In this document: piece by piece, positions 53,980-62,551 of the stretch
How the letters are laid out: every line of letters begins with the position of its first letter
Numbering within the stretch: position 1 is the first letter of the stretch
DNA from: Streptomyces sp. NBC_01224
GTDB lineage: Bacteria; Actinomycetota; Actinomycetes; Streptomycetales; Streptomycetaceae
Reading direction: 5' to 3'
Assembly (NCBI RefSeq): GCF_036002945.1
Contig: NZ_CP108530.1
Coordinates: 62,001-126,000, forward strand
DNA: 64,000 nucleotides
Notes under the pieces: generated by a model
The model's input: only the letters and a program-made list of their open reading frames with translations
Databases searched by the model: none
What the model was told of the DNA's origin: nothing
Translations under genes and position numbers: made by a program

Positions 53980-54161
53980 TTCACTCCTCGTCGGAATCTC
54001 GATTGCGCTGGGGCTGTAGGCCGCCAGGCAGGCCCGAGAGCTGGCTGGCCGAGCATGTTGATGTGACGGCGTGCAAACGGCGAGAGGCGGGCCACGTCCT
54101 CGTCCCGGACCGCGAACCCGTCTGCGCGGAGCTGGGTGACGGTCGCACTCGCACCTGCCAA
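53980..54161 (-). pseudogene. Tn3-family transposase C-terminal remnant
   Basis: SATVTQLRADGFAVRDEDVA then RLSPFARRHINMLG is the conserved near-C-terminal block of Tn3 transposases. The expected tail (YSF...LRPLRDP) is replaced by unrelated codons after HINMLG, and no upstream catalytic region is left. Confidence 0.75.
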
Positions 54162-54220
54162 CGATCTCCGGCTCGCCCAGCGGCAAGGTCCGCTGGACGA
54201 CGAGTTGGGTGTTCTGGCGC

Positions 54221-54553
54221 TCAGTCCAGGGTGAGTTGCAGGTTGACCGTTTTGCCAACCGTCAGGGGCTGAGTATCGCCGCGCGCGCCCGGGGCTATCC
54301 GGGGATGGTGCCGAGGTCGACGCCGGTCAGGTCGCGGCCGATCGACTAGACGCCAGGCCCCTTTCAGAAGCTCATCGACAGCCGCCCGTTCCTCCGGCGA
54401 GAGATGCCGCATGCAGGCAGGGACCCCATCAAGGGTCCCGTTACGACAGGGGTACCTTCCGCTCCCTCGGCAGCGGCCCCGGTACTTGCGTTCGACGAGC
54501 CGTTGGGCGGCAAGGACGCGTTGGACCAGCACAGGCGTCATGGGCGCAGCCAT
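54221..54553 (-). CDS. Possible small Cys/His protein
   Basis: A 110-codon frame. Its central part (VLAAQRLVERKYRGRCRGSG, RYPCRNGTLDGVPACMRHLS, EERAAVDELLKGAW) has C-x7-C-x11-C-xx-H spacing and good composition. The C-terminal third is Arg/Pro-rich and doubtful. It could be a zinc-binding plasmid-type protein or a remnant. 54554-54975 has no supportable gene; it is GCAGC-rich. Confidence 0.4.
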   Translation of the reverse strand: MAAPMTPVLVQRVLAAQRLVERKYRGRCRGSGRYPCRNGTLDGVPACMRHLSPEERAAVDELLKGAWRLVDRPRPDRRRPRHHPRIAPGARGDTQPLTVGKTVNLQLTLD

Positions 54554-54975
54554 TGAGACGCCTGCCGACCCCGAGCCAATCGGTAAGCGCTGGTCCCATT
54601 GGCCAAGGCGAGGTGAGCGTCATGCCCGCACCGTAGTGCCCTATCTGCACCCACCAGCAAGTCCTGGCCACTGCACGAACAGCCCCCATGTGCTGCCTGG
54701 GAGCTGGCCGCGGACCGCATGCACCGCGCGCGCCGAGCAGCAGGCGAACATCCGTTTGCTGCACAGCGCTGCTGCGTTGCAGCACGAGCCCCGCTGCACA
54801 AGCAGCACCCGTGTGCCGCCCGGGGCGCCGGCCTCGGAATGTCATCGCTCTCTGGCACCCGTGCAGCACCGCCCACCACGTCCCTGCCGCACCCACAGCA
54901 GGGGGGCAGCAGACACAGCTGCGCCCCCGGGCCAGCCAGTGGTCCGGGGGCGCTGCACGGGTGCTCGGGAGGCTC

Positions 54976-55195
54976 CTACAACTCAACGTACGCGACGATT
55001 GTGATCTGTCGAAGGGCCGTGACGTAGTAGATGACGCGGACCCCGTCGACGTCGTCGACGTAGTCGCGCAGCAGGGTATCGGGCACTGGGGTGCCCAGCT
55101 CCGGGTTGACGCTGATCGCGACGATCGCGCGGTCCAGGCGGTGTGTCTCGGTGGTCTCGAACCTCTCAGGCCCCTTTGGACTGTCGCAGAGTTCA
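54976..55195 (-). pseudogene. ParE/RelE-type toxin, C-terminal part
   Basis: Frame ETTETHRLDRAIVAISVNPE, LGTPVPDTLLRDYVDDVDGV and RVIYYVTALRQITIVAYVEL shows the RelE/ParE C-terminal strands (RVIYYV...IVAYVEL). The N-terminal helices and a start codon are missing, and no antitoxin gene is adjacent. Confidence 0.65.
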
Positions 55196-55237
55196 CCTCT
55201 GCTGAGGGGAGGCTTCGAAGATCCCCTTCAGCTTTAA

Positions 55238-55295
55238 CCTCGCCGTTTCGGTTGGGCTGAGGCGGCGTCGCTGATCGCCAACCGAAACGGCGAGG
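55238..55295. terminator. 18-bp perfect inverted repeat
   Basis: CCTCGCCGTTTCGGTTGG (55238-55255) and its exact complement (55278-55295) around a 22-nt loop, flanked by a TTTAA. It is a terminator or a small palindromic repeat. 55296-55543 has no gene. Confidence 0.55.
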
Positions 55296-55543
55296 CTAGC
55301 AGCCGCAACAGTCGTTGCACGATCGCTGGTTCGGGTGATGCACCGAGACGTGAGCACTCGCGGTGGTGGAGGTGATCCTCTTCGGTGCGCCGGCCACAGC
55401 TTGACCTTCGAGTCGGGTGGAAGGTTTAGCGTCGATGGTATGTGACCTACCGCATCTCGCAGCTCGCCGAGCTGAACCTGCCTCCCCGACATCGACGGCC
55501 CGCCTCCCTCACAGACGGCGGGTCGTCCGCAGCATCGCTTCCT

Positions 55544-55765
55544 TCAAGATGCCGATTCATCCGAGTGCTCCGGTGACGTGCGGCCACGGGCCCGTCGCAA
55601 GAGGTGCCTCGCGAGCAACAGCACCCAGACCACGAGAAAGAGCGCCGCGACAACCCTCAACCAGGGAGCAGTGCCGTTACTGGCTGCTGTCCACCCGTAG
55701 AACACGATGCTCAAGCACATCCCGCCCGGGCCAGCGAAGAACTCGGCTCTCGGATTTCGTGACAT
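55544..55765 (-). CDS. Small membrane protein
   Basis: 73 residues from MSRNPRAEFFAGPGGMCLSI. Two hydrophobic helices (MCLSIVFYGWTAAS and WLRVVAALFLVVWVLLLARH) are followed by an Arg-rich, Ser-rich cytoplasmic tail. The start is the ATG at 55765; the upstream extension is charged. It lies 53 nt downstream of a second small membrane-protein gene on the same strand and may form a transcript with it. Function is unknown. Confidence 0.6.
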   Translation of the reverse strand: MSRNPRAEFFAGPGGMCLSIVFYGWTAASNGTAPWLRVVAALFLVVWVLLLARHLLRRARGRTSPEHSDESAS

Positions 55766-55818
55766 CCCCACCCTCCTCTTGCTCTCCCAGTCTGCGCCCG
55801 CGCCACTCCTGGCCCTGT

Positions 55819-56121
55819 TCAGGATCCGTCCCATATCCCCAGACGCTTGAGTCGGCGCTGCCGGAGGCGCTCTGAGACAGCCGTGAGGGCGAAGACAAAG
55901 CCCAGAGCCAGCCCGAAGACCACAGCGAACATGGGGTCGTCGGGCTCCTCCTCACGCGACAGCATCAAGAAGAAGAGCGCGAAGGGAACGGCCACGCAGA
56001 GACCGGTGCCGAGTGGGTGTCGGGCCACCCACTTCTGGATCCGAGTCGGACGCCGCTGCCCACCCAGGGCCCGATCCAGGGTCCAGAGAGCATCGCCCAG
56101 AGGTCGCCGCCAGTTTGCCAT
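55819..56121 (-). CDS. Small membrane protein
   Basis: 100 residues from MANWRRPLGDALWTLDRALG. A basic N-terminal amphipathic segment is followed by two membrane helices (GTGLCVAVPFALFFLMLSRE and MFAVVFGLALGFVFALTAVS) and a basic tail (RLRQRRLKRLGIWDGS). The start is the ATG at 56121. It is the upstream partner of the 55544-55765 gene. Function is unknown. Confidence 0.65.
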   Translation of the reverse strand: MANWRRPLGDALWTLDRALGGQRRPTRIQKWVARHPLGTGLCVAVPFALFFLMLSREEEPDDPMFAVVFGLALGFVFALTAVSERLRQRRLKRLGIWDGS

Positions 56122-56296
56122 GGCAGAAGAATATGGCAGCCGATCACCAGCCCTCCCCGGACGAGGGCTGGTGATCAAGCCGCGGTCTGTCAGCCACCGC
56201 GACCAGGAACTGACGTCATTTCTCGGGCTCTGGCTCACTTTCCGTGGAGGGCTGACTGAGTGTGATGTCAGTGGCACGTGGTGAGATGGCCGGACT

Positions 56297-56839
56297 ATGT
56301 CGTCTGTCGTGAACGACTCCGATCGAGTGCAGTGGCACTACACCCCCTTCGAGAGCGTGGGACCGCTCCGATTCGGCATGAGTCACGAGGAAGCCAGCGC
56401 CGCGATGGAGCTGCAGGGGTTCACTGGAACCGTCTCCCCCATGCAGCGACACGGCGACCTTGTGCTCCAGGCCGTCTTTCGCGAGATGACCGCCCCGGCG
56501 TACATAAGGGCTGTCACCGTCTACTACAGGGAATCCGGCGGGCTGGCCTGCGTAGTCGTCGACGCACTGTGTGGACCACTGGTCTCGATGGACGGGATGC
56601 AGTTGGTTGGGCGGGTGCCTTCCGAGCTGACGGAACAGTTCCACGATTACCAGGAGGGGCGCGGCATGAGCCCCATGATCTCTGTCGAGGGTGATGCGGC
56701 GTCGGACGAGCTCGGGATCATGGTGCGTGCGCAACGAGCTGGCGACATCTTGCTGTCACGACCGGTCTTCGCGCGATTCGACGGCTGGGCTTACACCGTG
56801 CATGACTGCGTCCCTAGGGACGAGTGGACTGTCCGCTGA
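56297..56839 (+). CDS. Hypothetical protein
   Basis: 180 residues from MSSVVNDSDRVQWHYTPFES. It is mixed alpha/beta, acidic and cytoplasmic: VGPLRFGMSHEEASAAMELQ, PAYIRAVTVYYRESGGLACV and SDELGIMVRAQRAGDILLSR. The GPLRFGMSxxEA pattern occurs in Streptomyces proteins of unknown role. It is divergent from the two small membrane-protein genes. Confidence 0.7.
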   Translation: MSSVVNDSDRVQWHYTPFESVGPLRFGMSHEEASAAMELQGFTGTVSPMQRHGDLVLQAVFREMTAPAYIRAVTVYYRESGGLACVVVDALCGPLVSMDGMQLVGRVPSELTEQFHDYQEGRGMSPMISVEGDAASDELGIMVRAQRAGDILLSRPVFARFDGWAYTVHDCVPRDEWTVR

Positions 56840-56913
56840 TAATGGCGCGACATCAAGTGGCGCACCGGCAGGGCGCCAGGTCAGTGACGCCCTATATGCC
56901 CTGACTGCATGCT

Positions 56914-57757
56914 TCACGAGTAGAGCAGGACGCGTTTGCGGAGGAGGGCGAAGCCGGCTCGGCCGAACATCTGGCGTTTGAGCATCTTGATTCGGTTGAC
57001 GTGGCCTTCGACGACGCCGGAGCTCCAGGGCAGTGTGAGGCCGGCGATGACGGCATCGCGGTCACGGTCGATGCCTGCGGCGAGGGTGTGGAGGCCGGGG
57101 AGGTCGTCTCGCCGGACGGCGTCGAGCCACTGCGGCAGCCGTTCGCCCCGGCGCTCTGTGAGCATCTGTCCGAAGGAGCGGACGTGGCCGGTGAGGGCGT
57201 CGAGTTCGGGGCAGTGGACCAGCACGGCTTTGAGCCGAAGGTGCTCGGTCTCGGTGAGGCTCTCCGGCCGGCGGAGGATCCATCCAGCGACGACCCGGGG
57301 TGACGGTGGGCGAGCTGTGACGGGGCCCGGTGAGAGGCGCTTCTCCCGGAAGTAGGCGCGAACCCGCTGGTAGCTGCCCTGATAGCCGAGCGGCACGATC
57401 TCCTCCCATGCCGTCCATGCGTTGGTGCAGCCTTGGGTCCAGCGGTCATCCAGGTAGGGCTTGAAGGCGTCGAGTTTGGATGGCCGGCCTTGCCACTGCC
57501 CGTGGAACAGTTCTTCCGGGGTCGTTGCGTCGGCGAGGAGCTTGACGGTGCGGGAGGTCATATGGAGTTGGCGGCCGATGGCCCTCCGGCTGAGCCCGGC
57601 TGCCAGTAGTTCGTGGACGGTCGCGTGCTTGTCGCGGGTGCGGTCAGCGAAGCGGTGTCCCCTTGGCCAGGGCGAGTCGGAGGGGGATTCGAGCTTCTTC
57701 GGCTCGGGGGCCAGCTGGGCTGGATTCGGCGCCAGGACCTGCAGGCATCTGCGGTGG
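56914..57757 (-). pseudogene. ISL3-family transposase, N-terminally truncated
   Basis: About 280 codons of the C-terminal region: HATVHELLAAGLSRRAIGRQ (HTH), RWTQGCTNAWTAWEEIVPLG and GLTLPWSSGVVEGHVNRIKM, then LKRQMFGRAGFALLRKRVLL (catalytic Glu in VEGHVNRIK). Upstream of about 57757 the sequence becomes the antisense of the tniA remnant, so the N-terminal zinc domain and part of the DDE domain are gone. Confidence 0.85.
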
Positions 57758-57764
57758 TACGCAC

Positions 57765-58058
57765 CCCGCCCGTCCCACCTGGCCGGACATCCTGCGCATG
57801 GACCGTGCTCGCGTACTGCCTCACCAGCGGCTGGCCACGCTGGACGAGCGCCTGGCCGGTGCGGCGGCCCGGCCGGTCGTCCTGCCCGAGACGATCGTCG
57901 TCGACCGGGGCAAGGTCTTCGTCTCCCGGGCATTCACCGCCGCCTGCGAAACCCTCGGCATCAGCGTCCAGCCTGCCCCGCCCCACGCCCCCACCGCCAA
58001 GGGCATCGTGGAGCGTGCTTTCGGCACCATCAACGCGCTGTTCTGCCAGCACCTGCCC
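57765..58058 (+). pseudogene. tniA: tniA/tnsB-like transposase, first fragment
   Basis: Mu/TnsB-type integrase core: WPDILRMDRARVLPHQRLAT, PETIVVDRGKVFVSRAFTAA (Asp), ETLGISVQPAPPHAPTAKGI and VERAFGTINALFCQHLP (Glu). The N-terminal HTH and first catalytic Asp are missing because the ISL3 remnant abuts. Interrupted by IS3 exactly after CTGCCC; continues at 59374. Confidence 0.82.
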
Positions 58059-58091
58059 TGAAGTTCCCCCCTGGTCTTGGACAGCGGTTGC

Positions 58092-58937
58092 TTACGCTGC
58101 GGGGGTGAAGTCGTGCTGCAGCCTGGCTCGGGTTTCGAGTGGGGTGAGGTACCCGAACTCGGGGTGCTTGCGGAGCCTGGTGCGGTTGTACTCGACCTCG
58201 ATGAAGCGGAAGATGTCAGCGCGGGCCGCCTCGCGGCTCTCCCAGACGGCGGTGCCGATCTCCGCTTTCAGCAGTCCGAAGAAGCTCTCGGCTGCGGCGT
58301 TATCGTAGCATATGCCGGTTCTTCCCATGCTCTGCCTCAGGTTCAACTCCTGTAGTTCGCGGCGGAATTCGCCACTCGTGTACTCGCTTCCGCGATCGGT
58401 GTGCATGATGCAGCCACCCTGAAGGTCACCGCGGCCGGCGGCCATCCGCAGCGCGTCGGTGACCAGCTCGGCACGATGGTGTTCGGCCATCGCGTAACCG
58501 ATCACCTCGCGCGTCGCCAGGTCGATGACGGTCGCGAGATACCACCAGCCGTCGATCGTCGGCAGATAGGTGATGTCACCGACGAGCTTCATGCCGGGCC
58601 GGTTAGCGGTGAAGTCGCGGCCGACCAGGTCCGGAGCCGGTGCGGCCTTGGTGTCCTGTTGCGTCAGGTGGCGGCGTCTGCGGCGGGTGATGCCGCGGAT
58701 GTCGCGCTCGCGCATGATCCGCTCGACCTTCTTCCGGTTGATCGCATGTCCCTTGCGCCGCAGCGCGGCGTGCACGCGCGGGGCGCCGTAGGCACCCCGC
58801 GAGGAGGCGTGGATCTCACGGATCTCCTCGCTCAACTCGTCCTCGGCGCACTGTCGTTCGGCCGCTGTCGGCCGGGCCGCCAGCCAGGAGTAGAAGGTGG
58901 AGCGGTTGATCCCCGTGACACGGCACAGCAAAGCCAC
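58092..58937 (-). CDS. IS3-family transposase OrfB
   Basis: 281 residues with HTH_21 (HASSRGAYGAPRVHAALRRK) and an rve core: LVGDITYLPTIDGWWYLATV (Asp), GCIMHTDRGSEYTSGEFRRE (Asp) and NAAAESFFGLLKAEI (Glu). The GTG at 58937 is a nominal start; the frame is open upstream to the slippery A6G at about 59035-59041 in orfA. So the active transposase is expected as an OrfAB fusion by -1 frameshifting. Confidence 0.93.
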   Translation of the reverse strand: MALLCRVTGINRSTFYSWLAARPTAAERQCAEDELSEEIREIHASSRGAYGAPRVHAALRRKGHAINRKKVERIMRERDIRGITRRRRRHLTQQDTKAAPAPDLVGRDFTANRPGMKLVGDITYLPTIDGWWYLATVIDLATREVIGYAMAEHHRAELVTDALRMAAGRGDLQGGCIMHTDRGSEYTSGEFRRELQELNLRQSMGRTGICYDNAAAESFFGLLKAEIGTAVWESREAARADIFRFIEVEYNRTRLRKHPEFGYLTPLETRARLQHDFTPAA

Positions 58938-58999
58938 GCTGTAGCCGCCAGGGTTGGCCTCGGCGGCCTTCTCCGCGTCGATGAAACGGCACAGCGTGC

Positions 59000-59287
59000 C
59001 TACTTCATCGTCTCCTTCGCGAAGAAGGCCGCTGCTTTTTTCAAGATCTCGATCGTCTGCTGCTGTTCCCGGTTCTCCCTGCGCAGCCGCTGGAGCTCAT
59101 CCTTCTCCGCCGTGGTCAGCGCGCCGGGCGCCCCCTCGCCGCAGTCGACCTTCGCCTGCTTCACCCAGCCGCGAAGCCCCTCCGCACTCACACCGAGTTC
59201 CCGGGCGACCTCGGTGACGTTCCGCCCTGACGACCGGACCAGTGCCACCGCGTCCCGCTTGAACTCCGACGTGTACCGCTTGCTCAT
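59000..59287 (-). CDS. IS3-family OrfA (HTH protein)
   Basis: About 95 residues from MSKRYTSEFKRDAVALVRSS. The HTH is NVTEVARELGVSAEGLRGWV and the leucine-zipper region ELQRLRRENREQQQTIEILK. The sequence TTG AAA AAA GCA near the end supplies the A6G slip site. The ATG at 59305 is an alternative start. Confidence 0.92.
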   Translation of the reverse strand: MSKRYTSEFKRDAVALVRSSGRNVTEVARELGVSAEGLRGWVKQAKVDCGEGAPGALTTAEKDELQRLRRENREQQQTIEILKKAAAFFAKETMK

Positions 59288-59373
59288 GTTGCTCTTGCCA
59301 CTCAACCTGGACTGCTTCCTCCGGGACTGATCCGTCCCAGTATCAGGCTGTCCACTTCAGAGGGGGAACTTCA

Positions 59374-60218
59374 GCCCGGCTACACCGGATCCGACGTCAT
59401 CCGCCGCGGGCCCGACGCCGAGAAAGAGGCCTGCTGCAGCGTCGCCCACCTGCAGGACCTCCTCGACGAATGGCTGGTGCACTACCACCACCGCCCCCAC
59501 GAAGGCCTGCGCCCCCCCGATGATGCCCCGCAAAGCCCTCACCCCGAACCAGATGTGGGCCGCCCTCGTCGCCGTCGCCGGACACGTCCCCGTCCCGCTG
59601 ACCGGCCACGACTACCTCGAACTGCTGCCCGTGCGCTGGCAGACCATCACCGCCTCCGGAATCCGCATCCACCACCGCACCTACGACGCGGACCTCCTCG
59701 CCCCCTACCGCGGCCAGCCCTCCCCCAACCCCGGCCGTAACGGGAAATGGGAGATCCACTACAACCCCCACGACGTCCGCCAGATCTGGGTCCGCCTGCC
59801 CGACAGCCAGCTGACCGAGATCCCCTGGATCCACCGCGACCACGTCCACCAGCCGTTCAACGACCACACCTGGCAACACATCAGAACCCTCACCCTGCAC
59901 AGCAACAGCGGCGACGCCGAGCAATACGAAGCCGACCTCGCCGATGCCCTCGACCAGCTCATGCGGCGCGTCCACAGCGGCCACGCCACCAAAGCCGAAC
60001 AGGCCCTCATGGCCCGCGCCGCCACAGTCCCGCTCCCCACAGCCCGACATCCCGAACACGACATCCCACAGTCCGCCGACACCCCGGCGCCGCCCGCACC
60101 GTGGGACGAGGACGACAGCATCGACGACCTCGACGATCTCCCCGACGACGACGCCAGTCCCGTCGCAGCCACCGGGTTCAGGCTCTACGACGCACACGAG
60201 GAAGCCGACAAGTGGTGA
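59374..60218 (+). pseudogene. tniA: tniA/tnsB-like transposase, second fragment
   Basis: Continues PGYTGSDVIRRGPDAEKEAC and VHYHHRPHEGLR directly from the first fragment. At the C7 run 59512-59518 the frame changes; with one C fewer it reads GLRPPMMPRKALTPNQMW. It goes on through the Mu-type C-terminal beta barrel (LELLPVRWQTITASGIRIHH, NGKWEIHYNPHDVRQIWVRL) to an acidic tail that contacts the ATPase partner in relatives. The last codon overlaps the tniB start (GTGA). Confidence 0.82.
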
Positions 60219-61282
60219 ACACCCGCCCACGCCCCGCGGCGCAGAACTCGAGCAGCGCACTGGCCGGCACAGTGACCGGCGCCGGTCACGGCAGCACGGC
60301 CGAGCCGTCCTGGCCTTTGACCACCTGGCAGGGCTGGCACCAATTCGCCACCACCGACCCCCTCACCCCGCCCCAGCCGGACGGCCCGCCCCGCAGCCTT
60401 GAGGAACGCCTCGCCTACCACTCCGCGTTCGTCACCATTCGCACACCCGCCATCAGCACCCTCGCCACCCAGGTCCGCACACTGATGATCCTTGGCCGTC
60501 ATCAGCAGGCCACCGCACGGCCCTCCCTGATCGTCACCGGACCCGCCGCAGCCGGGAAGACGACCGCCCTCCTGAACGTCGGCCGTACCTGCCACCTCGC
60601 CCACACCCGCAAAAACCCGCCCCCGACCGGATCAGCGCACGCTGCGGTACCCGTCGCGTACGTCCTCGTCCCGCACGGCGCCACCGCGAAAACCCTCATC
60701 ACCGAATTCGCCCGCTACCTCGGCATCCCCGTAACCACCCGCATGACCCAGACCCAGATCACCGACGCCGTCTGCCACACCTACACCGCCGCCGGCGTCC
60801 AACTCGTCCTCATCGACGAGATCCACCGCCTCAACCCCCGCACCACCACCGGCGCCCAAACCGCCGACCTGATCAAAGACCTCACCGAACGCCTGCCCGC
60901 CACGTTCGTCTACGCCGGCATCAACGTCACCGACACACCCCTGTTCACCGGAACCCGCGGCGCCCAACTCGCAGGACGCGCCACCCTGGTCAACTGCGGG
61001 CCCCTCCCCGCCCGCCACGGCACCCGCCACCCCTTCACCGACGTCATCACCGACATCGAAAACAACCTCGACCTCCAGCAGCACAAACCCGGCACACTCC
61101 CCCGCCACGCCCCCTACCTCCACCAGCGCACCGCCGGCCGCATCGGATCCCTCACCCGACTCATCCGCCAAGCAGCCATCACCGCCATCAGCGACGGCAC
61201 CGAACGCATCACCAAAACCTCGCTCGAAGCCATCCGCCTCGACCACCTCGCCGAAACCCACCACCGCCCCCGCACCCGCTGA
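60215..61282 (+). CDS. tniB: TniB/TnsC-like AAA+ transposition ATPase
   Basis: 355 residues from the GTG at 60215, coupled to tniA by a 4-nt overlap. An N-terminal extension of about 90 residues precedes the AAA+ core: Walker A VTGPAAAGKTTALLNVG, Walker B VQLVLIDEIHRLN, sensor 1 ATFVYAGINVTDTPLF and an Arg finger region (RGAQLAGRATLV). It would select targets for the TniA transposase. It is intact although its partner is broken. No resolvase, tniQ or tnsD gene follows, and no terminal repeats were found in 61283-61690. Confidence 0.88.
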   Translation: MNTRPRPAAQNSSSALAGTVTGAGHGSTAEPSWPLTTWQGWHQFATTDPLTPPQPDGPPRSLEERLAYHSAFVTIRTPAISTLATQVRTLMILGRHQQATARPSLIVTGPAAAGKTTALLNVGRTCHLAHTRKNPPPTGSAHAAVPVAYVLVPHGATAKTLITEFARYLGIPVTTRMTQTQITDAVCHTYTAAGVQLVLIDEIHRLNPRTTTGAQTADLIKDLTERLPATFVYAGINVTDTPLFTGTRGAQLAGRATLVNCGPLPARHGTRHPFTDVITDIENNLDLQQHKPGTLPRHAPYLHQRTAGRIGSLTRLIRQAAITAISDGTERITKTSLEAIRLDHLAETHHRPRTR

Positions 61283-61693
61283 CCCCACTCATCGGGCAGG
61301 CAGAACAGCCCTGACCAGCACAAACACCAACCAGGCCTTTTGGCGCTACCGATACCTACAACGAGCCCAACCCCTCTCCACGCAGAACACATAACCCCAG
61401 CTCACACACCCCGACCACCCCGCTTGAACCGTGCACCCCGCCCCTCAACAAACCCGCAACACACCAGGCCAGCCAGCACCCCACACACCAACAAGCCCCC
61501 CTTCCAGCGTCACGTGTGGAGCTCGGCGGCAAGATTTCGCATGGCCTCACCGGCCGCGTGCACGGTGGTGGTCTCGAAGTGCCACTCCTCGGACGGAGGC
61601 CGGTCGTGGATGCCCCACGTCAGGTGAACGTAGCCGCCCGGGCGGTGTTCCGCCGAGATGGTCAGGTCGCGTTCCAAAGAGCGCCAGGCGCGC

Positions 61694-61862
61694 GCTCCTT
61701 CCCCCGCCCGGCTTCGACCGCGAGTTGTACAAGCGCAGGCACAAGGTCGAGAACCGGATCTGCTTGCTGAAACAGCCCCGCGGCGTCGCGACGCGCTACG
61801 ACAAACTCGCCGTTCGCTACGAAGCCACCGTCCAGCTCACCCTCATACGGCAATCGCTGTGA
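61694..61862 (+). pseudogene. IS5-family transposase C-terminal remnant
   Basis: PGFDRELYKRRHKVENRICL, LKQPRGVATRYDKLAVRYEA and TVQLTLIRQSL, ending at 61862: the Glu-containing C-terminal block of an IS5/IS1031-type transposase. Confidence 0.75.
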
Positions 61863-61869
61863 CCGCACC

Positions 61870-62346
61870 TCATGCAGAACCCCCATCACACCACGAGCCG
61901 TCCGGCACCAGGGTGCCGAGCACAGTCAGCAACTGCGGCGGCTCAACCGGGTCCGGCAGTGAGCCCAGATCCGACCATGCGATCCAGGCATGCGTGTCCA
62001 AATTGGCCTGCTCGTCGGGGAGCAGGCCGGTTCGCACCAGGGATGGTTGCTCGTCCGCAAATTGAGCGACGAAGAAATGCTCCGTCCCGATGTGCCGCTT
62101 GCCGTTCCACTGCACATCACGGTCGACGAGCACCGACCGGTCAAGGACAGCAGCCGGGTCAAGGCCGGTTTCCTCGACCAGCTCACGTCGTGCCGCCACC
62201 AGCGGTGTCTCGCCGGGCTCGATGCCGCCACCGGGCGGCTCCCAGAGCCATGTCCCGTCGAACGGATCCCGCCAGTGCAGAAGGAGCAGGCGGTGGGCAG
62301 CGTCCAGGCAGATGACCCGGGCGGCGGGCCGGTGTGTTGTTTCCAT
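61870..62346 (-). CDS. NUDIX hydrolase
   Basis: 158 residues from METTHRPAARVICLDAAHRL. The Nudix box GGGIEPGETPLVAARREL continues VEETGLD with all metal-binding Glu present. The family hydrolyses nucleoside diphosphate derivatives; the substrate is not deducible. Surrounding strands (LLLLHWRDPFDGTWLWEPPG, GTEHFFVAQFADEQPSL) fit the fold. It is divergent from the ABC operon across 205 bp. Confidence 0.92.
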   Translation of the reverse strand: METTHRPAARVICLDAAHRLLLLHWRDPFDGTWLWEPPGGGIEPGETPLVAARRELVEETGLDPAAVLDRSVLVDRDVQWNGKRHIGTEHFFVAQFADEQPSLVRTGLLPDEQANLDTHAWIAWSDLGSLPDPVEPPQLLTVLGTLVPDGSWCDGGSA

Positions 62347-62551
62347 CGTCCTGACGCTATGCGGTACCCGGCCCAGGTGCAGCGACGCAGACGCGCCTCA
62401 GCCCACCGGCGAGCACCGGGTCAACTGACCAAAACGGCCCCGAAGTGGATCGATTACAGAACTACGGACCACGTTCGACTCGATGCCATATACGCTCGAA
62501 AATCATCCCCCTGAAACCCGGAACCGCACTGTGGAGAGGACAGGTCGCAAC

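Larger units (their letters stand above)
58059..59373. mobile_element. IS3-family element with GCCC duplication
   Basis: The ends are TGAAGTTCCCCC (58059) and its complement (59373). GCCC flanks both sides (58055-58058 and 59374-59377). Length is 1315 bp. It carries two overlapping transposase frames with a slippery A6G. Removing it restores the tniA frame. Confidence 0.92.

Noticed and set aside
54600..54980. GCAGC-rich region as a repeat array or coding region
   Set aside because: The frames are Ala/Arg/Cys-rich on every strand and the short GCAGC repeats are irregular, so no feature could be supported.
57765..61282. CRISPR-associated Tn7-like transposon
   Set aside because: No cas genes, no CRISPR repeats and no tniQ/tnsD gene near tniAB.
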